Of a stretch of DNA of 64,000 bases, positions 8,628-17,197 are shown one piece after another (position 1 is the first letter of the stretch; every line of letters begins with the position of its first letter). Location: positions 1 through 64,000 of the forward strand of contig NZ_JAGJRS010000014.1 of assembly GCF_017837635.1 (NCBI RefSeq), given 5' to 3'. Under the pieces are notes generated by a model that worked only from the letters and a program-made list of their open reading frames with translations, had not been told where the DNA came from and searched no databases. The translations under genes and the position numbers were made by a program. This DNA comes from Frateuria flava. Its GTDB lineage: Bacteria; Pseudomonadota; Gammaproteobacteria; Xanthomonadales; Rhodanobacteraceae.

Positions 8628-8972
8628 ATGCCGTCCGAATCGCCATCCGACCTCTCCGCCATGCACGCCCGCGCCGACGAGGCCGCGCGCCTGCTCAAGG
8701 CATTGGGCAACCCGCAGCGCCTGCGGATGCTGTGCCTGCTGGTCGAAGGCGAGCTGACCGTGGGCGAGATCCACAAGGCATTGCCGGACCTGAGCCAGTC
8801 GGCGCTCTCGCAGCACCTGGCGCGGCTGCGCGAGGAAGGCCTGGTGCGCACGCGCCGCGAAGCGCAGTCGATCCACTACGCGCTCGAGTCCGGCCCGGCG
8901 CAGGCGGTGATCGAAACCCTCTACGGCGCCTACTGCGCGCCCCCGGCCCGGCGCAGGGGCGGTCGGCGCTAG
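8628..8972 (+). CDS. ArsR family transcriptional repressor, BigR/SqrR-like sulfide sensor
   Basis: This 114-aa winged-helix protein has the family core: LLKALGNPQRLRMLCLLVEGELTVGEI, then recognition helix SQSALSQHLARLREEGLV and wing TRREAQSIHYAL. Cys36 (RMLC) and Cys103 (GAYC) match the spacing of the cysteine pair that forms a per- or polysulfide bridge in BigR/SqrR. Typical metal ligands of ArsR/SmtB (CxC) are absent. It is divergent from sqr across an AT-rich palindrome, so it very likely represses the sqr operon and itself until reactive sulfur appears. The Cys-based sensing is inferred from family knowledge. Confidence 0.88.
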   Translation: MPSESPSDLSAMHARADEAARLLKALGNPQRLRMLCLLVEGELTVGEIHKALPDLSQSALSQHLARLREEGLVRTRREAQSIHYALESGPAQAVIETLYGAYCAPPARRRGGRR

Positions 8973-8986
8973 CTCCTCAGGGCGAG

Positions 8987-9028
8987 TTGATCCCGGTCAA
9001 CAGCACCACCGCGCCGCCCGCGCATGCT
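8987..9028 (+). promoter_or_regulatory. FNR-type promoter for universal stress gene at 9058
   Basis: Box TTGATCCCGGTCAA at 8987-9000 with CATGCT (9023-9028) 22 nt downstream. The gene starts 30 nt after this hexamer. Confidence 0.7.
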
Positions 9029-9057
9029 CCGCGCACACGCCCGCGGATGCCACGCCC

Positions 9058-9849
9058 ATGAGCGAATTGATCGTTTCCGTGTCCGAGCCCGAACGCGAGG
9101 CGCCACTGCTGGACTATGCGTTTTCGCTGGCCCGCCAGTGGCACGCCTGGGTCACCGGGTTGTGCGTCATTCCCATCGATGCGCTCGTGCTGGCTCTGCC
9201 CGATGCGGCCGGCGTGCTGGCCGCGGAGGAAAGCGACGCGCTGGCCGACGGGGCGTGGTGGCAGGAACGCTGCCAGGCGGCCGCCGTGGGCGGCAGCTGG
9301 GAAGTGACGCGTGGCGTCTACCGCAAGGTGCTGGCCGAGCGGGCGAGCCTGGCCGACCTGGTGATCGGTCGCCTGCCCGGCTGGCCGGCCGCCCTGCAGG
9401 ATGTCTCGCGCCGGCTGGCCGAGACGCTCGTGCACGGCGGTTGCCCGATCGTGCTGGTGCCCGACGACTGGGTCGCGCGCCCGGCGCTCGGCCACGTGCT
9501 GGTGGCCTGGAACGGCAGCGCGCCATCCGCCCGCGCCGCGCGCGCGGCGCTGCCGCTGCTGCGGATGGCGGAGCGCGTGACCATACTCGACGGGACACGT
9601 GGGCCGGGTGCGAGGGCCGCCGCGCCGCTGCGCGAGTGGCTCGCCCGGCAGGGCATCGCGTGCGAGTGGCTGCCGTTCCAGGCCCGTGGCGGCGTGGGCG
9701 AGGCCATCCATGCCGAGGCGGCCCGCCTCGGCGTGGACCTGCTGGTGCAGGGCGCGTGGGGACGCCGGCGAACCAGTGAGCGACTGCTGGGCGGTGCGAC
9801 GCGCCATTCGCTCAGGCACAGCCGCGTGCCCTTGCTGCTCGCGCCCTGA
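9058..9849 (+). CDS. Universal stress protein, tandem-domain
   Basis: This 263-aa protein has two UspA-like folds: a degenerate N-terminal one (1-135) and a C-terminal one starting HVLVAWNGSAPSARAARAALPLL. The C-terminal nucleotide loop reads GAWG-x9-GGAT and is followed by RHSLRHSRVPLLLAP, the usual end of the fold. The family binds ATP or related ligands and supports survival in stasis; the partner here is unknown. It is monocistronic, has its own FNR-type promoter, and belongs to a set of closely similar paralogues at 13391, 19024, 20051, 23244 and 25506. Confidence 0.88.
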   Translation: MSELIVSVSEPEREAPLLDYAFSLARQWHAWVTGLCVIPIDALVLALPDAAGVLAAEESDALADGAWWQERCQAAAVGGSWEVTRGVYRKVLAERASLADLVIGRLPGWPAALQDVSRRLAETLVHGGCPIVLVPDDWVARPALGHVLVAWNGSAPSARAARAALPLLRMAERVTILDGTRGPGARAAAPLREWLARQGIACEWLPFQARGGVGEAIHAEAARLGVDLLVQGAWGRRRTSERLLGGATRHSLRHSRVPLLLAP

Positions 9850-9894
9850 AGCGGCGGCGCTGCTGCACCTCGACGCGCTGACGCGGCCGGCCCG

Positions 9895-10788
9895 CTAGGG
9901 AGATTCGCCCGCGATGGCCACCATTGCCTCGGCGACACGGGCGCTGACGTCGATCGCCGCCAACTCGCCCGGCACGGTGTTGCTGGTGACCAGGCGGGCG
10001 ATGCCGGCGCCGTGCAGGGCGTCCAGCGCGCGGCGCCCGATCAGCCCGTGCACCACCACCGCGACCGGCGCCGCCTGCGGCAGTTGTTCGCGGATGCCGC
10101 GTGCGGTGTCGATCAGCGTGTGGCCGGAGGCGGCGATGTCGTCCAGCAGCACCGGCGTGTACCCGCGCCAGCGCGCCAGCGAAGGCAGCCGCACGCTGAC
10201 GTCGCGGTCGCCGCGCCGCTGCTTGCGCGCCACCACGCAGGGCGCGTCCAGCCGGTCCGCCACCGCACGCACCCATTGCGCGCTCTCCCCGTCCGGCCCG
10301 ACCAGCAGCGGCGCGCGGACGTTCGCGCCGATCCAGGCGGCGAGCGCCGGCGCTGCCTGGACCACCGTCGTGCGACAGGCGAACACCTCGGCGAGGTCGT
10401 GGATGCGATGCAGGTGCGGGTCGACCGTCACCACCCAGTCGAACGCATGACCGAGCAGGTCGCCGATGACCCGCGCGGAAACCGCCTCGCCCGGCCGGAA
10501 GCGCGCATCCTGGCGCATGTAGGCGAGGTAGGGCGCGACCAGCCCGACCTGGGTCGCACCGAGCTCGCGCGCGGTGGCCGCCGCGGCGAGCAGCGCGAAC
10601 AGCTTGGCGTCCGGTCGCTGCAGCGAGCAGGCCAGAGCCACGACGCCGCGCGGTGGCGTGGCCAGTCGCAACAGCGCTTCGCCGTCGGGAAAGCGGTGCA
10701 GTTCGAGCTGGCCTCGCTGCCAGCCTGTGTGGCGGCACAGCGCGCGGGCGAAGGCGGCATTGCCCGGCAACGCATAAAGGAGGCTCAT
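9895..10788 (-). CDS. Ribose-phosphate pyrophosphokinase-like protein
   Basis: The protein is 297 aa. PRPP synthetases make PRPP from ribose 5-phosphate and ATP. Visible signatures are MRQD (91-94), the cation/ATP motif VDPHLHR (122-128) and the PRPP loop VLLDDIAASGHTL (213-225). It is shorter than the housekeeping enzyme (about 310-320 aa) and has a divergent flexible loop (ARKQRRGDRDV), so it is probably an accessory paralogue rather than the main prs. It overlaps the upstream phosphorylase gene by 4 nt, which ties the two activities together in pentose/nucleotide salvage. Confidence 0.82.
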   Translation of the reverse strand: MSLLYALPGNAAFARALCRHTGWQRGQLELHRFPDGEALLRLATPPRGVVALACSLQRPDAKLFALLAAAATARELGATQVGLVAPYLAYMRQDARFRPGEAVSARVIGDLLGHAFDWVVTVDPHLHRIHDLAEVFACRTTVVQAAPALAAWIGANVRAPLLVGPDGESAQWVRAVADRLDAPCVVARKQRRGDRDVSVRLPSLARWRGYTPVLLDDIAASGHTLIDTARGIREQLPQAAPVAVVVHGLIGRRALDALHGAGIARLVTSNTVPGELAAIDVSARVAEAMVAIAGESP

Positions 10789-12317
10789 GGGTCGATTCCG
10801 AGGCGGACGATGTCCGGATGGCGCGAGACGTATTCCATGGCGTAGGCAAGTTCGCCCGGGCTCTGCGCATGCAGGGTGAAGAGCGGCTGGCCGACCCTCA
10901 CCGCATCACCCGGGCGCACGTCGACCGTCAGCCCCGCCAGCGGCGAGAGCGGCGCGCCGGCGAGCTTGGCCGCCTGGGCCAGGCGCCGGTTGTCGATGGC
11001 GTCCACGCGGCCCGCCCGGGTGGACGCCACCGGCTGCCGGTATGGCGCGACGCCGGGCGTGCGCAGGCCGCCCTGGGCCTCGCAGATCGCCTGGAACTGG
11101 CGCCACGCGCGGCCCGAATCCAGGCATTCACGCGCCGATGCGAGTGCACCGTCCGACGTCGTGGTGCCCGCCTCGATCACCGCGGCGGCGAGCGCCAGCG
11201 CGCGTTCGCGCAGGTCCAGCGGTTGCGACGGCAGGTTGCGCAGCACGGCCAGCACGTCGTGCGCTTCCAGGGCCGGCCCCACGCCGCGCCCGACCGGCTG
11301 CAGCCCGTCCGTACGCAGCACCGTCACCCCCAGACCGAAGCGCGCCGCCACCGAGCGCAGCATCCGCTCCAGCGTGCGCGCGTGCCGTGGTTCGCGCACC
11401 TTGGCGGTCGGTCCGACCGGGATGTCGATCACCACGCGGGTCGCGCCGGCGGCGATCTTCTTGGACAGGATCGAGGCGACCAGTTGCCCGGGACTGTCGA
11501 TGTCCAGCGCCCGTTCGATGCGGATCAGCGTGTCGTCCACCGACGCCAGGTTGATCGCCCCGCCCCACACGATGCAGCCGCCGGTGCGCTCGACGGTGCG
11601 CCGCATGTGTTCCAGGTCCAGCTCCACCGGCGCCAGCATCGCCATGGTGTCGGCCGTGCCCGCGGGTGAGGTGATCGCGCGCGAGGAGGTCTTGGGCATG
11701 GTCAGCCCCAGCGCCGTGCAGATGGCGACCACGATCGGCGTGGTGCGATTGCCCGGCAGCCCGCCCACGCAGTGCTTGTCCACGATCACCGCGCCGGGCC
11801 ACTGCAGGCGTGCGCCCGAGTCGACCATCGCGCCGGTCAGGGCGACCACTTCGTCCAGGCCCAGGTGGTCGTTGCTGCAGGCCGCGATGAAGGCCGCCAT
11901 CTCGACGTTCGAATAGCGCTGCGCGGCGATATCCGCGACGATCGCGCGCACCTCGGTGCCGGCGAGGGTGCGGCCGTAGAGCTTTGCGCGGACGCTGGAG
12001 AGCGACTCGACGCTCGGCGGGTGCGTGAGCGTCACCTCCTCGTGCGCGGCCGGCGCCAGCCGCAGCCAGGCCGATTCGGACAGGCCCACCTCGTCCGGGG
12101 CGAGTGCGTCGCCCTGCACGATCGCCAGCGTCGCCATCAGCCGGCGGTCGCCCACGCCCACCTGCAGGCGCGAGTGCGGCCCGAAGCCCTCGCCGTGGCA
12201 GGCGGGCGAGTCCTTGCGCAGGTAGGCCACGTGCTCGCCGCCGGTGTCGATGCCGATGCGGCGCGGACGAAGCCGCTCGCCCGACGACGTCGACCCGGGA
12301 CCGGGGTTGGCGGACAC
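10785..12317 (-). CDS. AMP/thymidine phosphorylase family protein
   Basis: This 510-aa protein belongs to the long thymidine-phosphorylase subfamily that includes archaeal AMP phosphorylase. An N-terminal domain (about 1-95) precedes the glycosyltransferase core. The phosphate/substrate motif reads DKHCVGGLPGNRTTPI and is followed by MPKTSSRAITSPAGTADTM; both are typical of the AMP-phosphorylase branch, while classical DeoA has KHSTGGVGD. A C-terminal lipoyl-like domain (VRPGDAVRVGQPLFTLHA) closes it. The reaction is phosphorolysis of a nucleoside or nucleotide to base plus ribose (di)phosphate; which substrate is used cannot be decided by eye. The GTG start has AGGAG in front. The middle gene of CBS-phosphorylase-PRPP synthetase. 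Confidence 0.85.
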   Translation of the reverse strand: MSANPGPGSTSSGERLRPRRIGIDTGGEHVAYLRKDSPACHGEGFGPHSRLQVGVGDRRLMATLAIVQGDALAPDEVGLSESAWLRLAPAAHEEVTLTHPPSVESLSSVRAKLYGRTLAGTEVRAIVADIAAQRYSNVEMAAFIAACSNDHLGLDEVVALTGAMVDSGARLQWPGAVIVDKHCVGGLPGNRTTPIVVAICTALGLTMPKTSSRAITSPAGTADTMAMLAPVELDLEHMRRTVERTGGCIVWGGAINLASVDDTLIRIERALDIDSPGQLVASILSKKIAAGATRVVIDIPVGPTAKVREPRHARTLERMLRSVAARFGLGVTVLRTDGLQPVGRGVGPALEAHDVLAVLRNLPSQPLDLRERALALAAAVIEAGTTTSDGALASARECLDSGRAWRQFQAICEAQGGLRTPGVAPYRQPVASTRAGRVDAIDNRRLAQAAKLAGAPLSPLAGLTVDVRPGDAVRVGQPLFTLHAQSPGELAYAMEYVSRHPDIVRLGIDP

Positions 12318-12328
12318 GCACGGCTCCT

Positions 12329-12775
12329 TCAGAGGTAGGCCCGATCGAGCGTCGGCTGGGTGTTGAGCGTCTGGTTGATCCGCTCGGCCAATTCGGTGAG
12401 GGCGACCAGCACGTCGTCGGTGCTGACGATGCCGGCCAGCGCACCGGCGTCATCGATCAGCGGAAGCCGGCGCACGCCCCGCTGCTGCATGACGTCCACC
12501 ACCTCGTCAATCGGCGCGTCCGGCCGGCAGTGCAGAAGCGGCGCGGACATGACGCATTCGAGTGCAGTGGTTGCCGGATCGAAGTGCGCGGCGATGCAGC
12601 GCGTGACCAGGTCACGGTCGGTGACGATGCCGACCGGTTCGAGCCGGCCGTCCTGCTCGCGCGTCACCACCAGGCAGCCGGCCTGGTGCCTGCGCATGAT
12701 GCCGGCGGCCTCGCTCACCGTCGCCGAAGCGCCCGCCTGGATGACGCGCCGGGTACCGATGTCGATGGCACGCAT
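12329..12775 (-). CDS. CBS-pair domain protein
   Basis: This 148-aa protein consists of two CBS motifs and nothing else: one ending PVGIVTDRDLVTRCIA and one ending GALAGIVSTDDVLVALTELAERI. CBS pairs bind adenine nucleotides and regulate partner enzymes. The ATG at 12775 has AGGAGA five bases upstream; the frame extends to 12850 but that stretch contains the promoter. It is the first gene of the operon with the phosphorylase and PRPP synthetase, so an adenylate-sensing regulatory role for those enzymes is a reasonable inference. Confidence 0.88.
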   Translation of the reverse strand: MRAIDIGTRRVIQAGASATVSEAAGIMRRHQAGCLVVTREQDGRLEPVGIVTDRDLVTRCIAAHFDPATTALECVMSAPLLHCRPDAPIDEVVDVMQQRGVRRLPLIDDAGALAGIVSTDDVLVALTELAERINQTLNTQPTLDRAYL

Positions 12776-12809
12776 GGGGTTCTCCTCGCCGGCCGCTGCG
12801 GTGCACTGA

Positions 12810-12850
12810 AGGATGACCGCTTGCGCGCATCCCCGGTTGACCAGGATCAA
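12810..12850 (-). promoter_or_regulatory. FNR-type promoter for CBS-phosphorylase-PRPP operon
   Basis: Box TTGACCAGGATCAA at 12837-12850; CATCCT (12815-12810) follows 21 nt downstream on the minus strand. It is back-to-back with a second box at 12871 serving the divergent gene. Confidence 0.7.
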
Positions 12851-12870
12851 CTGCCAGGACGCCGGCCTTG

Positions 12871-12912
12871 TTGACCGGCATCAACTGGCCGGCCGGCGGC
12901 CGTGGCTACCCT
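12871..12912 (+). promoter_or_regulatory. FNR-type promoter for host-attachment-type gene
   Basis: Box TTGACCGGCATCAA at 12871-12884 with TACCCT (12907-12912) 22 nt downstream. The start codon is 34 nt after the hexamer. Confidence 0.75.
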
Positions 12913-12946
12913 GCCCTTGCATGTCACCGCTCTGCCGGAGAGAGCC

Positions 12947-13369
12947 ATGAACAAGACTGGGGTACTGGTGGCCGACAGCAAGAAAGCGCGCCTGTTCGAG
13001 TACGAGCACAGCCGCGAGCCGTGGTCCGAGACGGCCTGTTTCGTCAACCCCGATGCCGGGCGCCGCGCGGCCACCGATCGACCGCCGCGGGTCCAGGAGA
13101 GCGTAGGCGCGGCGCGTCACGCGATCGAGCCGCGCACCGACCCGAAGGACAAGGCCAACGCCCGCTTTGCCTGCGCCCTCATCGCCGCGCTGCGGGCCGG
13201 CCGCGACGAACAGCGCTTCCAGTCGCTGGTCATCGCCGCCGCGCCGCGCTTCCTGGGCACGCTCCACGGCGAGCTGGACAAGGACCTGCAGCAATGCGTG
13301 CGCCGCGAGATCCGGCGCAACCTGACTGGCCTGGACAGCGCCGGTATCCGTAGCTACCTGCTCGAGTAG
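12947..13369 (+). CDS. Host attachment family protein (PF10116-like)
   Basis: This 140-aa protein begins NKTGVLVADSKKARLFEYEH. It contains DPKDKANARFACALIAAL and LVIAAAPRFLGTLHGELDKDLQ, which together are the pattern of proteins annotated as required for attachment to host cells, distant relatives of eRF1-type domains. Biochemical function is unknown; homologues often sit among anaerobic or stationary-phase stress genes. The ATG at 12947 has GGAGAG in front; the in-frame ATG at 12902 lies between box and -10 and is rejected. It is alone in its transcript. Confidence 0.8.
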   Translation: MNKTGVLVADSKKARLFEYEHSREPWSETACFVNPDAGRRAATDRPPRVQESVGAARHAIEPRTDPKDKANARFACALIAALRAGRDEQRFQSLVIAAAPRFLGTLHGELDKDLQQCVRREIRRNLTGLDSAGIRSYLLE

Positions 13370-13390
13370 CCGGCTCGCCTGCCCGGCCGC

Positions 13391-14182
13391 TCAGTGCGAC
13401 AGCAGGATTGGCCGGTCGACATGGCTGAGCAACGCCTGGGTCATGTGGCTGCGCCCAAAGGCGCTGGTCCAGTGGTGGCCGTAGGCACCCATCACCAGCA
13501 GGTCCGCGTCCATCCGACGGGCGACGTCGGCGAGCGACAACGCCCGCTGGCGGGAAGGATCGAGTGACTCCCACTGCGCCTGGATGCCGTGCCGGATCAT
13601 CCACGCCTGCAGCGGCAGCGGCGACGGGGTGATCCCCGGCAGGCAGGCCTGCTCGCCATCGAGCACGCAGATGTCGGTCGCCTTGGCCAGCAACGGAAGC
13701 GCGGCGCGGATCGCGTTGGCCGCCTCGGCCGAGCCGTTCCACGCCACCAGCACGCGGGCGCCGGTGGCGCCGTTCCAGGTGGAGGGCACCAGCAGCAACG
13801 GGCCGGCGGCCTGTACCAGCGCGCGGTCGGGTTCGGGCGAGAGCGCGTCGCGCGCTCCCCCGGCGACGGAGACCTCCAGGCAGACCAGGTCGGCCAGCCG
13901 CGAACGCTTGGCGATGGCCGGGCCGATCTCCCCGCGCAGGACTTCCCACTCGCCCTCGACGCCGGCCTGCGCGCACTGCGCCAGCCACCAGTCGCGGCGG
14001 GCGCGCGCGCCCTGCTCCTCCGCCTCCAGCAGGGTGGTCTCGAAGGAGAGCGCCACCGGCGGCTGCAGCGGCAGCACCTGGAAGCCGCAGGCAAAGCCTT
14101 CCACGTGCCGGGCCAGCGACAGCACGGTCTGGAGGAACGGGCCGCCCGCATGGGGGCCGGCATCCACGAGCATCTCGAACAT
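13391..14182 (-). CDS. Universal stress protein, tandem-domain
   Basis: This 263-aa protein has a variant N-terminal Usp fold and a C-terminal fold beginning VLVAWNGSAEAANAIRAALPLL. It ends with the nucleotide-loop region LLVMGAYGHHWTSAFGRSHMTQALL, in which the usual GGAT is replaced by GRSH. The ATG at 14182 is preceded by GAGGAAG. The frame runs on to 14278 through the promoter. It converges on the host-attachment gene with only 21 nt between them. Confidence 0.87.
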   Translation of the reverse strand: MFEMLVDAGPHAGGPFLQTVLSLARHVEGFACGFQVLPLQPPVALSFETTLLEAEEQGARARRDWWLAQCAQAGVEGEWEVLRGEIGPAIAKRSRLADLVCLEVSVAGGARDALSPEPDRALVQAAGPLLLVPSTWNGATGARVLVAWNGSAEAANAIRAALPLLAKATDICVLDGEQACLPGITPSPLPLQAWMIRHGIQAQWESLDPSRQRALSLADVARRMDADLLVMGAYGHHWTSAFGRSHMTQALLSHVDRPILLSH

Positions 14183-14210
14183 GGGGGCTTCCTCGCATCG
14201 AGCCGGCGCC

Positions 14211-14251
14211 AGCATGGCGCGCGCCAGCGGGGAACGGTTGACCAGAATCAA
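14211..14251 (-). promoter_or_regulatory. FNR-type promoter for universal stress gene
   Basis: Box TTGACCAGAATCAA at 14238-14251; CATGCT (14216-14211) follows 21 nt downstream on the minus strand. The same hexamer occurs at the 9058 gene. Confidence 0.7.
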
Positions 14252-14408
14252 CCCCGCGCAGGAGGCGTTTTGACGCACGCTTGACCCCTTTCGCGCGTCC
14301 TTTGGACCATCTTTGGTATATCGCCCTCAGGTTTCGCCCTGGGCGAGGGCCCGCGGGCCTTCCTGATCCTGGCGACCGCACCGCCAACCAGCATGCGATG
14401 GGGCTCTC

Positions 14409-15158
14409 GTGTCAGCACAGGACCCAGACAAGCAAGGGGTGTATCTCCGGCAGGCGCACCTGCTGGTGGTCGACGACGACGTCGAAGTCGCCACGCTGCT
14501 CAAGCGCTATCTGTCCGCCCAGGGTTTCCAGGTGAGCACGGCCGGTGACGGCCGGGACATGCTCGCGCGGCTGGGCAGCGATGCGATCGACCTGGTGCTG
14601 CTGGACCTGGGCCTGCCGGGCGAGGATGGCCTGGAACTGACCCGCCACCTGCACGAGCACTGGCGCGGGCCGGTGATCATCGTCACCGGGCGCGGCGACT
14701 CGGTTGACCGCATCGTGGGGCTGGAAGTCGGCGCCGACGATTACGTGACCAAGCCGTTCGAACTGCGCGAGCTGCTCGCACGCATCCGCAGCGTGCTGCG
14801 CCGTACCGGCGAAGGCCCGCGCCAGGCGATGTCGCGGCCGGCGGTCTATCGGTTCGCCGGCTTCCGCCTGGAGCTGGACAGCCGCACCCTGCTCGCGCCG
14901 ACGGGCGAGCCGGTGCCGCTGACCAGCGGCGAATTCGGCCTGCTGCGCGTGCTGGTCACGCACGCCAACCGGGTGCTGTCGCGGGACGAGCTGATGAATC
15001 ACCTGTACGGCAGGGACTCCGGTCCCTACGACCGCGCGGTCGACGTGCAGATCGGCCGCCTGCGGCGCAAGATCGAGCCCGATCCGGCGGCACCGGTGCT
15101 GATCAAGTCGGTGCGCGGCGCCGGTTACATCTTCAGTGACTCGGTGCGCCAGGAGTGA
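14409..15158 (+). CDS. OmpR-family response regulator
   Basis: This 249-aa regulator has a receiver domain (HLLVVDDDVEVATLLKRYL; phospho-acceptor Asp66 in LLDLGLPG; Lys in YVTKPFEL) and a C-terminal winged helix (about 150-245: LTSGEFGLLRVLVTHANRVLSRDEL, then RAVDVQIGRLRRKIEPDP). The start is GTG at 14409 with no strong ribosome site visible. The gene abuts a PAS hybrid histidine kinase, with 4 nt between its stop and that gene's start, so the two form a signalling pair. No FNR-type box precedes it. Confidence 0.9.
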   Translation: MSAQDPDKQGVYLRQAHLLVVDDDVEVATLLKRYLSAQGFQVSTAGDGRDMLARLGSDAIDLVLLDLGLPGEDGLELTRHLHEHWRGPVIIVTGRGDSVDRIVGLEVGADDYVTKPFELRELLARIRSVLRRTGEGPRQAMSRPAVYRFAGFRLELDSRTLLAPTGEPVPLTSGEFGLLRVLVTHANRVLSRDELMNHLYGRDSGPYDRAVDVQIGRLRRKIEPDPAAPVLIKSVRGAGYIFSDSVRQE

Positions 15159-15162
15159 TGCC

Positions 15163-17190
15163 GTGGCAGCGGACCGTGCCGACGCCGACCTGTTCCGCAC
15201 GCTGTTCGAGACCGCGCCGGACGCGATGGTGGTAGTCGACGAGGCCGGCGATATCGTGCTGGCCAATCCGCAGGCGCACCGGCTGTTCGGCTACGACCCG
15301 GGCGCGCTGCTGGGCCTGCGCGTGGAGAACCTGCTGCCCGAGGGCGCGCGTGCCGCCCACGTGGCCCACCGGGTCGGCTACATGGCGCATCCCCGGGTGC
15401 GTCCGATGGGGGTGGGCTACGAACTGGTCGGCGTGCGCCGCGACGGCGACACGTTCCCCATGGAGATCGCACTGAGCCCGGTCGGGAGCGGGCGCTACGC
15501 CGCCTCCATCCGCGACATCTCCGAAACGCAGCGGGCGCGGCAGGCACTCAGGCGCGCGCAGCGCGACGGCTACCTGGCCGATCTCGGCCGGCTGGTGCTC
15601 GAGGCCGGCAACGACGGCTCGCTGCGCGTCGCGGTATCCGGCCTGATCGCCAACGCCCTGGGTATCGATGCGGTAGCGGTGGCGGCCGGTTTGCCCGGCG
15701 CCAGGGCCTTGCCGATCCGCTCGGCCTCGGGCCTTGCCCCCGAGGAGCTCGATGCGCTGGCCGACGCGTTCGCGTGCGACGGCCTCGCCGCACGACTGGC
15801 CGAACGGCAGTCCACGGAGGCGTGGTTGCTCTCGGACGGTCCCACGGAGGCCCTGCCTGCACTACGGGCGGCACTCGCCGCGCACGGCATCGTCGATGCG
15901 GCAATCGTGCCGTTGCTGGATCGCCACGAGGCCACCGGCGCGCTGCTGGCGCTCTGCCGCGAGCCGTGTGCATGGGATGGCGACCAGCTGGCCTTCCTGC
16001 AACTGGCGGCCAACATGCTCGCCGGGGCCGTGTTGCGCGGCCGCAGCCAGGAGCAGCTCGCCCACGCGCAACGGCTGGACGCGCTGGGCCAGCTCACCGG
16101 CGGCATCGCGCACGACTTCAACAACCTGCTGACGGTGGTTTCCGGCAACCTGCAGATCCTCGACGCCGAGTACGCCGCCGTGGCCGACGCGCGCGAACTC
16201 ATCGATAGCGCCTCGCGCGCGGTCGACCGGTGCATCACCCTCACCCGCAAGCTGCTGGGTTTTTCACGACGACGCGCGCTGACCCCGCGCGGCGTGCGCC
16301 CGCAGAATATCCTGGACGAGCTCGGCGACATGCTCGCGCGCACGCTGGGCGCGCGCATCCGCGTGGAACTGGACTGCCCTGTCGCGATCCCACCCGTGTA
16401 TGCCGACCCGGGCGAGCTGGAGACCGCGCTGGTCAACCTGGCCATCAATGCGCGCGACGCGATGCCCGATGGCGGCCTGCTGAGGATCAGCGCCCGCGTG
16501 CGCGAGGTGGCCGCCGGCGATTCCGGCACCCTGCGGCCTGGCCAGTACGTCGCCTTCCTGGTCGAGGACAGCGGCACCGGCATGGCACAGGAGGTGCTGG
16601 ACCATGCACTGGAGCCGTTCTTCACCACCAAGGACGCCGGCAAGGGCAGCGGCCTGGGGCTCAGCATGGTGTATGGCTTCGTCAGGCAATCGGGCGGGCG
16701 CATCGCGATCGGCAGCCAGCCCGGCCGCGGTACGCGCGTGGAGATCCTGTTGCCGACCGCGCCGCTGGAGGAGGAAGCCGGCGAGGCGCGCACGCCCGGC
16801 AGCGTCAGCCCGGGCCATGCGCGCGTGCTGGTGGTCGAGGACGAGCCGGGCGTGCGCAAGGTCGCCGTCCGCTTCCTCCACGCGCTCGGCTACGACACGC
16901 TGGAGGCCGGCAGCGCGAAGCAGGCGATGGAAATGCTGCGCATCGACCACGGCATCCAGTTGCTGTTCTCGGACGTGGCGCTGGGCAACGGCACCAACGG
17001 TTTCGAACTGGTGCGCGAGGCGCGCCGCCTGCGCCCGGGTCTGCCCGCCCTGCTGACCTCCGGCTACGAGCGTTCCAGCGACGGCGCCGGCGAGGCCCTG
17101 CAGAGCGGCGTCGGCCTGTTGCGCAAGCCGTACCGCCGCGAGCAGCTGGGCGAGGCGCTGGCGCAGGCGCTGGAGGCGCGACCGGGCTGA
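15163..17190 (+). CDS. PAS-GAF hybrid sensor histidine kinase
   Basis: This 675-aa cytoplasmic kinase has no membrane segment. Its order is PAS (about 6-125), a GAF-like domain (about 145-290), HisKA with phospho-His317 in GGIAHDFNNLL, HATPase (NLAINARDAMPDGG; GKGSGLGLSMVYGF) and a C-terminal receiver with Asp604 (LLFSDVALG). The start is GTG at 15163 with AGGAG 7 nt upstream; another GTG (15136) lies inside the regulator gene. The PAS aligns with FixL around ARAAHVAHR, where His66 falls at the heme-His position. Many non-heme PAS domains also have this His, so heme binding is only a possibility. The likely partner is the upstream OmpR-type regulator. Confidence 0.9.
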   Translation: MAADRADADLFRTLFETAPDAMVVVDEAGDIVLANPQAHRLFGYDPGALLGLRVENLLPEGARAAHVAHRVGYMAHPRVRPMGVGYELVGVRRDGDTFPMEIALSPVGSGRYAASIRDISETQRARQALRRAQRDGYLADLGRLVLEAGNDGSLRVAVSGLIANALGIDAVAVAAGLPGARALPIRSASGLAPEELDALADAFACDGLAARLAERQSTEAWLLSDGPTEALPALRAALAAHGIVDAAIVPLLDRHEATGALLALCREPCAWDGDQLAFLQLAANMLAGAVLRGRSQEQLAHAQRLDALGQLTGGIAHDFNNLLTVVSGNLQILDAEYAAVADARELIDSASRAVDRCITLTRKLLGFSRRRALTPRGVRPQNILDELGDMLARTLGARIRVELDCPVAIPPVYADPGELETALVNLAINARDAMPDGGLLRISARVREVAAGDSGTLRPGQYVAFLVEDSGTGMAQEVLDHALEPFFTTKDAGKGSGLGLSMVYGFVRQSGGRIAIGSQPGRGTRVEILLPTAPLEEEAGEARTPGSVSPGHARVLVVEDEPGVRKVAVRFLHALGYDTLEAGSAKQAMEMLRIDHGIQLLFSDVALGNGTNGFELVREARRLRPGLPALLTSGYERSSDGAGEALQSGVGLLRKPYRREQLGEALAQALEARPG

Positions 17191-17197
17191 AGCGGCC

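Noticed and set aside
14409-15158. FixJ-type regulator
   Set aside because: The output domain is a winged helix with the OmpR pattern, not a LuxR/FixJ helix-turn-helix.
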